From: Bacillus changyiensis
Lineage (GTDB): Bacteria > Bacillota > Bacilli > Bacillales > Bacillaceae
Length of the DNA stretch: 64,000 nt
Reading direction: 5' to 3'
NCBI RefSeq assembly: GCF_027706145.1
Contig: NZ_JAQFWW010000005.1
Span: 62,001 to 126,000, forward strand
Shown: positions 46,902 to 55,989 of the stretch, piece after piece
Layout: each line of letters begins with the position of its first letter
How positions within the stretch are numbered: position 1 is the stretch's first letter
Position numbers and translations under genes: made by a program
The notes under the pieces: model-generated
The model's database searches: none
Told to the model about the DNA's origin: nothing
Seen by the model: only the letters and a program-made list of their open reading frames with translations

Positions 46902-48107
46902 TTAAAAAAGGTCGCTAAATGTTTCTTTCGGTTCCACGTTACTTTTCAAAATCATTGTTTCCGTATGCTCAAGGGCTTCTTCAATAAGTGGTTCGAAATT
47001 TGTAAAACTTTCAAAATGCTCGATCTTCTCTTTTTTCGGTCGTGTTTTCGGAGATGTTGGGGTAAAAATCGTGCAACAATCTTCATACGGCCTGATGCTA
47101 ATATCATATGTCCGAATTTTTTTTGCTTTTTCAATAATATCTGTTTTGTCCATTCCGATCAGTGGACGTAATATGGGTGTATTTGTGACCGCATTAATAG
47201 CATACATACTTTCCAGCGTTTGACTTGCTACTTGTCCAAGGCTTTCCCCAGTAATAACTGCCAGACCTTTATTGCGTTCACGGAGCTTGTCAGCAATTTG
47301 TAGCATCAGTCTGCGAGTAGCTGTCATTGAATAATTTTCAGGTATTTGTTTTTGGATCTGTTCCTGTGTTTTTGTAAATGGTACGATATGCAGTTTAATA
47401 TCTCCACCAAATCTAGTCAGTTGAGCAACTAGATCGATGACTTTTTGTTTGGCACGTTCACTCGTATAGGGTGGGCTAAAAAAGTGAACAGCTTCAATCT
47501 CCAGCCCCCGCTTCATCGCATAAAATCCAGCTACAGGACTGTCGATGCCACCCGAGATCATCAGCATTGCTTTTCCTCCACTGGCCACTGGCAATCCTCC
47601 AGCTCCTTTTTCATCGCGAAAAGTTAAATAAGTAGCAGCTTCTCTAATTTCAATTCGCAAATGGATGTCTGGTGAATGAACATCTACAGTCAAACCTTCT
47701 GTATTTCGCAATATATGTCCACCAATTTCGGCATTCATTTCATTCGTATTTAACTCAAATTGTTTATAAGCTCTTTTGGTAGAAATTTTAAACGTGTCTC
47801 CAGCTTTGTATTGCTTTTGAATTGAAGAAAGAGCCATTTTTTTGATCGTCTCAAGATCTGTTTCACATTTGAAAGCAAAGCTGAAAGACTGAATTCCGAA
47901 AACATGTTTCAAACGAGCTGCTACGGCTTCTGCATCTTCACCGTTCAATACTAAAGTCATTCTGTCACGAGTTGATTGATAACGAATATGCTCAAAATCA
48001 TGCATAACCATTTTTATATTTTTTTTCAGCCGTTCAACAAAAGTCCGTCTATTTTTTCCTTTTGTTGAAATTTCACCAAATCGAATTAAAATGTAATCAT
48101 ATTTCAT
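46902..48107 (-). CDS. thiI: tRNA 4-thiouridine synthase / thiamine sulfurtransferase ThiI
   Basis: ThiI adenylates and thiolates uridine 8 of tRNA. The 401-residue protein has an N-terminal ferredoxin-like domain, a THUMP domain (about 60-165) and a PP-loop MLMISGGIDSPVAGFYAMKRG near 182. The C-terminus ends without a rhodanese domain, as in other Bacillus, so sulfur is delivered directly by the partner cysteine desulfurase. That partner, nifZ, lies 5 bases upstream on the same strand. Confidence 0.97.
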   Translation of the reverse strand: MKYDYILIRFGEISTKGKNRRTFVERLKKNIKMVMHDFEHIRYQSTRDRMTLVLNGEDAEAVAARLKHVFGIQSFSFAFKCETDLETIKKMALSSIQKQYKAGDTFKISTKRAYKQFELNTNEMNAEIGGHILRNTEGLTVDVHSPDIHLRIEIREAATYLTFRDEKGAGGLPVASGGKAMLMISGGIDSPVAGFYAMKRGLEIEAVHFFSPPYTSERAKQKVIDLVAQLTRFGGDIKLHIVPFTKTQEQIQKQIPENYSMTATRRLMLQIADKLRERNKGLAVITGESLGQVASQTLESMYAINAVTNTPILRPLIGMDKTDIIEKAKKIRTYDISIRPYEDCCTIFTPTSPKTRPKKEKIEHFESFTNFEPLIEEALEHTETMILKSNVEPKETFSDLF

Positions 48108-48112
48108 TGTTT

Positions 48113-49258
48113 TTACCTCATAATTCCTTTCAGTTTGTGTACACTTTCTTTTAATGCCGTCATAAATGGCTCAACAATCATTTGATTATTTTGGTATGTT
48201 AAGCTTATTCTAATGCTGCTTGCTGCAACCTGTTCCCCTTTCCCCATGGCAAGCAACACTTTGCTCGGCTTCCCATGCTTCGATGAACATGCTGATGTTG
48301 TTGAGACAAAAATATCGCGTTCCTCAAGCATATGCAAAAGGACTTCAGCTTTAATTCCGGGAACAGAAAAGTTAATAATATGTGGTGCACTATTTTTTTC
48401 CGATGTATTTAATATAACATCATTTACCTGTTGAAGCTGTCTAATAAAATCGGCTTTCACTGCTTTCATTTCTTCAATATACTCGACGTAATGTTGTGAT
48501 GACAAATTAATGGCTTTAGCTAGTGTTACTGCTCCAGCAAGATTTTCTGTACCAGCTCTTCTGTTATATTGCTGTTCACCTCCTGTAATGATTGGAAACA
48601 GCGAAATATCTTTTTTGAGTATAAGTGCTCCTGTTCCTTTTAAACCATGAAATTTGTGCCCTGATATTGTACAAAGATCGATGCCTGCTTTGATAATATT
48701 TAAAGGAACCTTGTTAATCCCTTGGACATAATCAACATGAAAAAACGCATCACTCATGTTTTTCACGACCTTACCGATCTCTTCTATAGGCTGAATGACA
48801 CCTATTTCATTGTTGACATGCATCACACTGACAAGGATTGTATCTTTACGAATCACTTGTTCCAACTGCTCAATTGACACAAGTCCCCTACTATCCACTG
48901 GAAGGTATGTAATCTCAAAGCCAAAGAACGTTCTTAGCTGTTCTAACGATTCTGTGACAGACGGGTGTTCAATCGACGAAGCAATAATGTGTTTGCCTTT
49001 TTGCTGCTGTGCAAAGGCAATACCTTTAAGTGCTAAATTATTAGCTTCAGAAGCACCTGAAGTAAAGACAATGTCATAATCTTTAATAGATAGGGCTGCT
49101 TTTATTTGGCGACGCGCTTCAGTTAGCAGTTGATCTGCTTCAATCCCTAGTTGGTGTAATGATGACGGATTCCCATAAAACCGTTGGTTTACTTTCTGAA
49201 AAATGTTTAATACTTCGTGATAAGGTGTTGTTGTTGAACTATTATCAAGATAAATCAT
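48113..49258 (-). CDS. nifZ: Cysteine desulfurase NifZ (partner of ThiI)
   Basis: A 381-residue PLP enzyme of the NifS/IscS family that removes sulfur from cysteine as an enzyme-bound persulfide. The start is [16 protein letters not shown], the PLP lysine lies in [15 protein letters not shown] near 200, and the persulfide Cys is in [14 protein letters not shown] near 325. The position directly before thiI identifies it as the desulfurase dedicated to 4-thiouridine synthesis, as established in B. subtilis. Confidence 0.94.
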   Translation of the reverse strand: MIYLDNSSTTTPYHEVLNIFQKVNQRFYGNPSSLHQLGIEADQLLTEARRQIKAALSIKDYDIVFTSGASEANNLALKGIAFAQQQKGKHIIASSIEHPSVTESLEQLRTFFGFEITYLPVDSRGLVSIEQLEQVIRKDTILVSVMHVNNEIGVIQPIEEIGKVVKNMSDAFFHVDYVQGINKVPLNIIKAGIDLCTISGHKFHGLKGTGALILKKDISLFPIITGGEQQYNRRAGTENLAGAVTLAKAINLSSQHYVEYIEEMKAVKADFIRQLQQVNDVILNTSEKNSAPHIINFSVPGIKAEVLLHMLEERDIFVSTTSACSSKHGKPSKVLLAMGKGEQVAASSIRISLTYQNNQMIVEPFMTALKESVHKLKGIMR

Positions 49259-49345
49259 GATCTACTCCTTTAACAGAGAACGTTCTTTTTTATGACTGTA
49301 TATGTTATCATAATAACTTATAAATGAAAATTAAAAATAAAGTGT

Positions 49346-49373
49346 TTGACTTCTCTGATTTTTACAATATAAT
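49346..49373 (+). promoter_or_regulatory. Sigma-A promoter of braB
   Basis: TTGACT (49346-49351) and TATAAT (49368-49373) are 16 bases apart on the plus strand, about 80 bases before the braB start. Confidence 0.7.
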
Positions 49374-49412
49374 AGTCATTGGACCTTTTGTCATATTATA
49401 TCCCCAAAAGTA

Positions 49413-49427
49413 AATTGACAGAAAATT
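49413..49427 (+). promoter_or_regulatory. CodY-binding box in the braB leader
   Basis: AATTGACAGAAAATT matches the CodY consensus AATTTTCWGAAAATT at 13 of 15 positions and lies between the promoter and the start codon, where CodY would block transcription when branched-chain amino acids are plentiful. Confidence 0.65.
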
Positions 49428-49452
49428 TAAACAAAACCAGGAGGTTCTATTA

Positions 49453-50790
49453 ATGAAAACTTCACTATCCGCTAAGGAAACGATAGCGATTGGACTTATG
49501 TTATTCGCTCTCTTTTTCGGTGCGGGAAACATGATTTTTCCTCCCCAGCTTGGCCAGGCTGCAGGAGAAAACGTATTACCGGCTATTATTGGATTTTTGC
49601 TAACAGGAGTTGGACTCCCTCTTCTTGGTGTGATTGCCGTAGCTCTAACTGGCAGTGCAAAAGGACTTGCAGACAAAGCACACCCTATCTTTGGTACAAT
49701 TTTGATTGTTAGTATCTATTTAACGATTGGGCCATTGTTCGCCATACCGAGAACAGGAAATGTTTCATATGAAATTGCAATTAAGCCTTTCTTAGGTGGA
49801 GATACATCACGTATTTATCTATTTATTTTTACAATAATCTTTTTTGCCATTACCTATTTCTTAGCATTAAATCCAAGTAAACTAGTTGACCGCATCGGCA
49901 AAGTTTTAACACCGCTGTTATTAATGGTCATCGCAATCTTAGTCATTAAAGCATTTGTCACACCGATGGGCAGTATCGGTCAAGCAGCAAGCCAATATCA
50001 AGGCACTCCACTGCTCACTGGATTTTTAGAAGGATATAAAACAATGGATGCGATTGCTTCGATCGTATTTGGGATCGTCGTCATTACAGCAATTAAAGAA
50101 CGCGGTGTCACCAATCCAAAATCAATTGCTGCTTCTTGTATTAAAGCAGGGATTGTGGCTGCCGTAGGACTTGCATTGGTATATGTTTCACTCGCTTATT
50201 TAGGTGCAACAAGTGTTGAAACAGTCGGATCTCTTAATAACGGGGGAGAAATCTTATCCAAGTCATCTGCATTTTTGTTTGGTTCACTTGGGAATGTTGT
50301 GCTCGGTCTTGCCATTTTGTTTGCTTGTTTAACGACAAGTGTCGGACTTGTCTCATCATGCGGAGAGTATTTTTCAAAGCTAATTCCAAAGCTTTCTTAT
50401 AAAACTGTCGTCATCATCGTCTCATTGTTCAGCATGGTGATTGCTAATTTCGGTCTAACTGAAATCATCTCATTTTCGGTACCGATTCTTTCAGCACTTT
50501 ATCCGCTTGCGATCGTGATCATTTTACTTTCGTTTATTGATAAACTCTTTAATGAACGGCGTGAAGTATATGTCGGTACAATCATCGCAACAGGGATTTT
50601 CAGTATCATTGACGGTTTAAATGCAGCCAGTATTAATCTTGGCGTTGTCGATCAGTTTTTACACCAATACATCCCGCTGTACAGTTACGGCGTTGGTTGG
50701 ATCGTTCCTGCACTGTGCGGAGCAGTCATTGGCTATATCATAACCCTGATGATTCCTAATGATCCAGCCCGTTTGAAGAACGTCGGTTAA
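49453..50790 (+). CDS. braB: Branched-chain amino acid:cation symporter BraB (LIVCS family)
   Basis: A 445-residue transporter with about twelve membrane helices that takes up isoleucine, leucine and valine with sodium or protons. The family start is LMLFALFFGAGNMIFPPQLGQAAG, with GNVSYEI near 110, and GLVSSCGEYFSKLIPKLSY near 300. A clear ribosome site AGGAGG precedes the ATG. Its CodY-like box agrees with its known control by CodY in B. subtilis. A long terminator follows. Confidence 0.95.
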   Translation: MKTSLSAKETIAIGLMLFALFFGAGNMIFPPQLGQAAGENVLPAIIGFLLTGVGLPLLGVIAVALTGSAKGLADKAHPIFGTILIVSIYLTIGPLFAIPRTGNVSYEIAIKPFLGGDTSRIYLFIFTIIFFAITYFLALNPSKLVDRIGKVLTPLLLMVIAILVIKAFVTPMGSIGQAASQYQGTPLLTGFLEGYKTMDAIASIVFGIVVITAIKERGVTNPKSIAASCIKAGIVAAVGLALVYVSLAYLGATSVETVGSLNNGGEILSKSSAFLFGSLGNVVLGLAILFACLTTSVGLVSSCGEYFSKLIPKLSYKTVVIIVSLFSMVIANFGLTEIISFSVPILSALYPLAIVIILLSFIDKLFNERREVYVGTIIATGIFSIIDGLNAASINLGVVDQFLHQYIPLYSYGVGWIVPALCGAVIGYIITLMIPNDPARLKNVG

Positions 50791-50808
50791 AAAACAATAA
50801 CGAAATCA

Positions 50809-50860
50809 TTAGACGGCTTAAGCTCTGAATCCATCAGGCTTAAGACCGTCTAATTTTTTT
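50809..50860 (+). terminator. Rho-independent terminator after braB
   Basis: TTAGACGG-CTTAAGC pairs with GCTTAAG-A-CCGTCTAA (one bulge), followed by seven T on the plus strand. Confidence 0.93.
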
Positions 50861-51198
50861 ATACCTTTCAACTTCTACAAACCGCACTTTTTTGTGCTGT
50901 CCAGAACCTTTTTGGCTTTATCTTGGCAATAGTTTGCACACCCTACTCCAAAATGATCGTGTATCTAGTATTTCTTCAAGAAAGAATTTCTCTCCACCAC
51001 CAAAAGAAAAGCGAATCCACTTGTACCTGCCACTGATTATTGCTCTTCCACAAATAAAGAATGAATGTCCCGTTGCGACGACTTTATCGGGATGGTAATG
51101 GTGGAGAATGTCTCCAAATGCAGCTGAGCAAAGATTTTTTAAAAATTTTGAACACTTCCAATTGAAATGGACTATTCCCCCCCCCTAAATCACACAAC
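50861..51198. other. Spacer between braB and ezrA with a possible gene remnant
   Basis: No gene with a proper start is found. On the minus strand an uninterrupted frame of about 84 codons runs from just after a stop near 51174 to a stop near 50925 (containing DKVVATGHSFF and FSFGGGEKFFLEEIL), but it has no start codon or ribosome site. A 68-codon plus-strand frame (50892-51098) also lacks a ribosome site. A run of cytosines (51176-51185) lies nearby. Confidence 0.3.
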
Positions 51199-51232
51199 AA
51201 AAAAGCCAGCACCACTTTAAATGGTGCTAGCC
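51199..51232 (-). terminator. Rho-independent terminator after ezrA
   Basis: GCTAGCACCA pairs with TGGTGCTGGC (one mismatch) over a short loop, followed by TTTTTTG on the minus strand. Confidence 0.9.
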
Positions 51233-51234
51233 TT

Positions 51235-52938
51235 TCATAATTCTAGTTGATCGTCTGATTGCTCTGTTAATAATTGGTTTACAACGCCTGGAGAGACACT
51301 CTCCACTGCACTTGCAGCGATTCGATAAGCTTCATCGAATTTATTGGCATAAAATCGGTTTTCTGCTTCCTTCAGTTGCTCGGAAAGGGTTTGATTATGG
51401 CTTCTAAAACGGTTGCCATACTGAATGATACGTTCAGTCATCAAGACCATTTGAACAAGTTCATCTGTCTGTTGTTTAACATCTGTGGCAAGCTCTTTCG
51501 CTTCTGCTAAACGCTCATTGATCAAATCCATATTTAGCGGCAACACATGAAATTGTTCATTCACTTTTTGAACGATGGAACGAGCTTTTTGGATACGTTC
51601 TGTTAAAGATCCTGGAATACCAGGAACATTGCTTTTTTCTAAGCGTCTGGCTGTGTCTTTTACTGTTGTTTTTAGTTGATCAAGAAGTTCTCTAGCCTGT
51701 AGTTCTTCTTTTCTAAGAAGCTGTAACATGTCCTTGTATTCATCATGTTCTTTTTGGGCCGCATCCATCTGTTTTTCAATATCTTGAAGTTCTTTTTTCA
51801 AAAGTGAATAGGCAACATGTTTTTGATTAAGCCTGTTCTTCATCTGCTCATATTGCTTTTGAATACTTTCAAGACGCTTTTCATATGTTTCTTGTTTTTC
51901 CAATTCACCTGTTGTTAAACTATAGCTTTTCTTAACCAATTCAGTTTCCGTTTTTGTTTCCTGTGTATTGTTTTCAAGTGTTTCAAGTGTTACCGCGAGC
52001 TCCGGCATTTTACTTAAGACCAGTTGACCAGCTTTGACCTCTTGTTCTAACTCTGTATATAAAGTTTGAATCGTTTCGTTTATCACTTGTAAGGCAGCTG
52101 ATGCCTCTTCTAAATTAAGGTCGTTCATTAAGGCATCTTCAGCACGTTTTAATTCTTTAGAGAGATTATCAAGTTCTTCTTCGATTTGAATATGATCAAG
52201 TTTATAGCCTTGATTGATCATTTCTTGATAACCAGATTTCAGTTTTGCCAGCTCGTTTGGCATCATTTGCTTGCAATCGGCTAGCAATTTCGGGACATCA
52301 TCAATGTGTAACTGAAGTTGTTCAAGTAATTGCTCTTGAGCAAGCAACACCTTTCTTGCTTCTATGTAATTTCCGCCTTCAGTTTCTGCTTCAAATTGTT
52401 GAATTCCTTTCCATACTGTATCAAGATCAGCTTCTATTTTCGGATAAAGATCACCGTATAAGTGGCTGTATGCCAAAAGATTTTTGCGAACCTTAGTATA
52501 TTGTTCTTTCATTTCTTCAATTTCTTTGCGATTTTGTTCTTCGCTTGAGACGAGATCGGCAATTTCTTTTAGAATTTCATCAATATTGGATTCAGCCGCC
52601 GACAATAGATTATTAATATGAGTAAGAACTTGTTTTGATTTTTGAAAGCGATATTTGTCAGCATAGTCTTCAGTTTCAAATAGAAGTTCTTCCGCCTTCG
52701 GCATATGCGAAGTGACGATTTCGTCCCATTCTCTACGCCATCTTTCAAAAAACTCTTCAGTTTGTCCTGTCATTTTTAAATGTTTGATTTTTGACATTTC
52801 TTCCACAATTGAACGATTTAATATTTCGATTTTCCAAGCTTCTAACCGATCAATTTCTTTATATATATTTCTTCTGAATAAGTAACCTGTAGTGAATAAG
52901 ATTAAAAATAACGCCAATAAGCCAATGACAAACTCCAT
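51235..52938 (-). CDS. ezrA: Septation ring formation regulator EzrA
   Basis: EzrA is a membrane-anchored cell-division protein that limits FtsZ ring assembly to mid-cell. The 567-residue protein has an N-terminal helix (about 3-21) with an outside-facing start, then an almost entirely alpha-helical, coiled-coil region of spectrin-like repeats. Gln, Glu, Lys and Leu dominate, and no catalytic motif is expected. Length and topology match the family (562 in B. subtilis). AAGGGGG precedes the ATG. It is divergent from hisJ. Confidence 0.96.
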   Translation of the reverse strand: MEFVIGLLALFLILFTTGYLFRRNIYKEIDRLEAWKIEILNRSIVEEMSKIKHLKMTGQTEEFFERWRREWDEIVTSHMPKAEELLFETEDYADKYRFQKSKQVLTHINNLLSAAESNIDEILKEIADLVSSEEQNRKEIEEMKEQYTKVRKNLLAYSHLYGDLYPKIEADLDTVWKGIQQFEAETEGGNYIEARKVLLAQEQLLEQLQLHIDDVPKLLADCKQMMPNELAKLKSGYQEMINQGYKLDHIQIEEELDNLSKELKRAEDALMNDLNLEEASAALQVINETIQTLYTELEQEVKAGQLVLSKMPELAVTLETLENNTQETKTETELVKKSYSLTTGELEKQETYEKRLESIQKQYEQMKNRLNQKHVAYSLLKKELQDIEKQMDAAQKEHDEYKDMLQLLRKEELQARELLDQLKTTVKDTARRLEKSNVPGIPGSLTERIQKARSIVQKVNEQFHVLPLNMDLINERLAEAKELATDVKQQTDELVQMVLMTERIIQYGNRFRSHNQTLSEQLKEAENRFYANKFDEAYRIAASAVESVSPGVVNQLLTEQSDDQLEL

Positions 52939-53125
52939 AGTGAGCCCCCTTGCTGTTTAACTTGTTTCTGTCAGGGTAAATATTTGTAATTTTTGTACGT
53001 ACCTTGATTAAACCTATCAATTTCATTGTACTTATGATACCATGTAACCAACATTTTTTGAGCAGAATTTTTAATTTTTTTACACCAAAATGACAACTTC
53101 CGACTATTTTTCACGGGGTGATATC

Positions 53126-53941
53126 ATGATAAAACATGATGCTCATGTGCATTCCCCTTTTTGTCCACACGGATCAAAGGATGAATTCAGGAAATATATA
53201 GAAGAGTTATGTAAAAAAAACTTTCATTTTGTGACATTTACAGAACATGCTCCATTGCCGACTTCTTTCGAAGATCCAACGCCAACAAAAGATAGTGCCA
53301 TGACATATTCTGAGTTAGAACACTACATTGAAAGTTTAAATAATCTTAAAAAGGAATATAAAGGACAAATAAATATTTTAGTTGGCCTTGAGGTTGACTA
53401 TATCCGTATCTGTGAAAACGAAACGAAAGCAATGCTTGATACGTATGGCCCTTATCTTGATGACGGAATTCTTTCTGTTCATTTTTTACCTGCAGGCTCT
53501 TCACATATTTGTCTGGATTACGATGAAAAAGCGTTTCAACAACTGATTAAGTATTACGGTCATATTGAACAAGTCTATCGTGCATATTATCGCGAAATCC
53601 ACGCATCTATTTTATCAGCGCTCGGCTCTTTTAAACCGAAACGAATCGGCCATATCACACTGATAAAAAAATTCATTGAGCTGTTTCCTTATACCATGTC
53701 AGAGCATGTCCGACAATCTGCTGCGACATGTTTAGCGGAAGTTGCCAAACACGGACTTGAACTAGATTTTAATACAGCTGGCTTGAGAAAGCCGCATGCA
53801 GACGGCATTTATTTAGAAAAGTGGATGATAACAGAAGCGAAACAAAAAAACATCCCGCTTGTTTATGGGTCTGATGCCCATCAAGCAAGGGATGCCGGAT
53901 TTGGTTACGAGTTTTTTGAACACCTATGTGACAGCAATTGA
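53126..53941 (+). CDS. hisJ: Histidinol-phosphatase, PHP family
   Basis: This enzyme dephosphorylates histidinol phosphate in histidine synthesis. The 271-residue PHP-domain protein shows metal ligands in HDAHVHSPFCPHGS near the start, TFTEHAPLP near 35, GLEVDYI near 85, HFLPAG near 118, GHITLIKKF near 178 and the C-terminal YGSDAHQARDAG. The ATG at 53126 follows a GGGG-rich ribosome site; the frame is open from 53090, but those 12 codons lack support. The 3' end overlaps refZ by 18 bases on the other strand. Confidence 0.93.
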   Translation: MIKHDAHVHSPFCPHGSKDEFRKYIEELCKKNFHFVTFTEHAPLPTSFEDPTPTKDSAMTYSELEHYIESLNNLKKEYKGQINILVGLEVDYIRICENETKAMLDTYGPYLDDGILSVHFLPAGSSHICLDYDEKAFQQLIKYYGHIEQVYRAYYREIHASILSALGSFKPKRIGHITLIKKFIELFPYTMSEHVRQSAATCLAEVAKHGLELDFNTAGLRKPHADGIYLEKWMITEAKQKNIPLVYGSDAHQARDAGFGYEFFEHLCDSN

Positions 53942-54562
53942 TTCATGCTCCCTGTTTAATAAACTGCTAAGCCAAGTTTTTATTTCTTTAAAATAGGCTT
54001 GATAAAAGTAAGGTTCATGCATTTGCAAGTAGAGGACTTCAGAGATATATTGTGGCTGTAAATAAGGCATCATTAAAAGAGATTTTAACTGAATCATAAA
54101 ATGGGAAAGGGGAAAATGAGAGAATTCTCTGTTCGTTTTGCCTTTTTCAATCATCAGATGAAGGATGTACTTCTCCTTTGTCAAATAGGTTGACATGACT
54201 TCACGAATTAACGTCGAATCAATGGTCACTTCACGATAGACAAATCGAGTTAATTGACGGTGTTCATGCTGATAAGATAGAATATCAAAAACCAATTGAA
54301 GAAGGCAGTCTTTTGCAGTCATTTCATCAAGACATTGATAGCCTTTTTCAAGGATTTTTAAATACCCTTCATAAAAAGAGGATACTAAGTGTTCCATTAA
54401 TCCACCTTTTCCATTAAAGTAGTAGGAGATGTGGGCCACATTGACATTCGCTGTTTTAGCAATTTCTCGTACTGATGTTCCTGAAAATCCTTTTTGGTTG
54501 AATAACTCGATGGCTGATTGAATAATCTTATCCTTTGTGGTTAAAAAAGAGTTTGATCCCAT
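53924..54562 (-). CDS. refZ: TetR-type regulator of FtsZ, RefZ
   Basis: A 212-residue TetR-family protein. The helix-turn-helix (SVREIAKTANVNVAHISYYFNGKGG) is near 30-55 and the remaining helices form the dimer and effector region. The position between hisJ and ytsP and the sequence MGSNSFLTTKDKIIQSAIELF identify it as RefZ (YttP), which binds near-origin sites and helps position the division ring during sporulation. The ATG at 54562, 3 bases inside the open frame, has AAGGGG upstream. The last 18 bases overlap the convergent hisJ. Confidence 0.9.
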   Translation of the reverse strand: MGSNSFLTTKDKIIQSAIELFNQKGFSGTSVREIAKTANVNVAHISYYFNGKGGLMEHLVSSFYEGYLKILEKGYQCLDEMTAKDCLLQLVFDILSYQHEHRQLTRFVYREVTIDSTLIREVMSTYLTKEKYILHLMIEKGKTNREFSHFPLSHFMIQLKSLLMMPYLQPQYISEVLYLQMHEPYFYQAYFKEIKTWLSSLLNREHESIAVT

Positions 54563-54689
54563 CAATTTTCACCCCTTCTTAACTAACCAATTCAACTTTA
54601 AGGGGCTTGTTCCTGTAAAAAGTGATCGACAAATCGCAGCACATAGCACGTAGGTTTTACTATTTTAATGAAAAAGCGAGGGAAAAATC

Positions 54690-55181
54690 ATGTTTCATGT
54701 CGAAAAAACGAAAGGCAGCAAAGAAAAGAAATATGAACTTCTGCTCAAACAGATAGATGCAATGACTGCAGGTGAGCCAGATATGATTGCAAATTTAGCC
54801 AATGCCGCAGCTCTCTTGTATCATACACTTGAGGATGTCAACTGGGCGGGTTTTTATTTTGCAAAAGGTGGAGAGCTAGTACTAGGACCTTTCCAAGGAC
54901 TTCCAGCATGTGTGCGAATTCCATTTGGAAAAGGAGTCTGTGGCACTGCTTATTCGAACGTTAGAGTTGAGCGAGTTCAAGATGTTCAAGCCTTTCCCGG
55001 CCATATCGCCTGTGATGCAGCTAGCCAATCCGAAATAGTCATTCCTCTTAAAGTACGTGGTGAAATCATCGGGGTGCTTGACATCGACAGCCCGATAAAA
55101 GATCGCTTTGATGAAAAAGATGAATTTTACTTAAAACAATTCTCCGACATCCTTGAAAAGCGTTTAAGCGAGCAACAATAA
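54690..55181 (+). CDS. ytsP: GAF-domain free methionine-(R)-sulfoxide reductase YtsP
   Basis: A 163-residue GAF-domain enzyme (fRMsr) that reduces free methionine-R-sulfoxide. The three family cysteines are in LPACVRIPFGKGVCGTA and HIACDAASQSEIVIP, with WAGFYF before them. The protein is essentially a single GAF domain. A ribosome site GAGGG precedes the ATG. It lies between refZ and the divergent-side spacer before dgcP, as in B. subtilis. Confidence 0.92.
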   Translation: MFHVEKTKGSKEKKYELLLKQIDAMTAGEPDMIANLANAAALLYHTLEDVNWAGFYFAKGGELVLGPFQGLPACVRIPFGKGVCGTAYSNVRVERVQDVQAFPGHIACDAASQSEIVIPLKVRGEIIGVLDIDSPIKDRFDEKDEFYLKQFSDILEKRLSEQQ

Positions 55182-55278
55182 ATCATTTTGAGCATAAACG
55201 CAAAAAAAGGGATTTCAGCATTGCCCTACAACATATACTAAAAGGAGCAGAATCCCCCTGCTCCTTCCAGAGAATAAA

Positions 55279-55325
55279 AAGCAAGTGGAGAACACAACTT
55301 ATCTTTTTCACTTGCTTCATTTTTT
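55279..55325 (+). terminator. Terminator downstream of ytsP
   Basis: AAGCAAGTG pairs with CACTTGCTT over a 21-base loop, followed by CATTTTTT on the plus strand. It also has T-rich sequence on the minus side. Confidence 0.65.
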
Positions 55326-55583
55326 GGAATATATTAGACAACCCCTATGACTGAGAGCAGACCCTCTTAGGAACCCCAACAAAGATTAATTTGATGCTAA
55401 AACCATAATCTAATGATGATTACTACTTGAACCATTTCACTCAGTAAAAGTACCAATATACAATGCTAAGGTCTAACCTTTCCGGAAATGTGAAAGGAGC
55501 AAACCGGAACGGAATAATGTGTTCAATAGAATGTTAGACATGAAACATGACAAGGGCAGCAGAAAAAAAGCAGTCTTAGTTCT

Positions 55584-55638
55584 GGTGATTCAAAGTGCAA
55601 CTATAACCGTTTTATTGACGTGGTTTTGTTGAATCACC
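55584..55638. repeat. 10-bp inverted repeat in the ytsP-dgcP spacer
   Basis: GGTGATTCAA (55584-55593) and its exact complement TTGAATCACC (55629-55638) flank 35 bases. The role is unknown. Confidence 0.5.
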
Positions 55639-55919
55639 ACTTTAGACATGAGATTCTTAAAGAGTAATAACTGTTCGCAAACTCGATGCTCCGTTTTCAA
55701 TCAATATCCAAGCGAAGAGTATTTAATTAGATGTTCCCAGACTGTCTATTTAGATCACCGTACAACACTATCACCTGTGCGATTACCGGTTTGAAGTCTT
55801 GATTAAGGTTATTCAACAAACTCCTATCTGATCGTCATCGTTTTTTTTGGGTGTCATCGCTCACATGTGCTTTCATCTACAACAATGAAGTGAAAAATCA
55901 ATCAAACCATTTGATAACA

Positions 55920-55956
55920 TAAAAAAGCTTGTAGAGAAGTATGTTTCTCTACAAGC
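55920..55956 (-). terminator. Rho-independent terminator after dgcP
   Basis: A perfect 12-bp stem GCTTGTAGAGAA / TTCTCTACAAGC is followed by six T on the minus strand. A second hairpin CTGCATC...GATGCAG lies between it and the gene (near 55962-55981). Confidence 0.93.
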
Positions 55957-55989
55957 CGGCTGCATCACTTTTAGATGCAGTTCAATTTT

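Larger units (their letters stand above)
55182..55919. other. Long spacer between ytsP and dgcP
   Basis: About 740 bases with no convincing gene. It contains a hairpin AAGGAGCAG...CTGCTCCTT (55242-55266), a terminator (55279-55325) and an inverted repeat GGTGATTCAA (55584-55593) with TTGAATCACC (55629-55638). A 33-codon hydrophobic frame (55531-55632) overlaps the repeat and lacks a ribosome site. The rest shows no obvious coding bias and may be decayed DNA. Confidence 0.35.

Noticed and set aside
50892-51098. 68-codon plus-strand frame after braB
   Set aside because: It has no ribosome site, and its composition is not protein-like.
55531-55632. 33-codon hydrophobic plus-strand frame
   Set aside because: It lacks a ribosome site and overlaps an inverted repeat; I list it only as part of the spacer.
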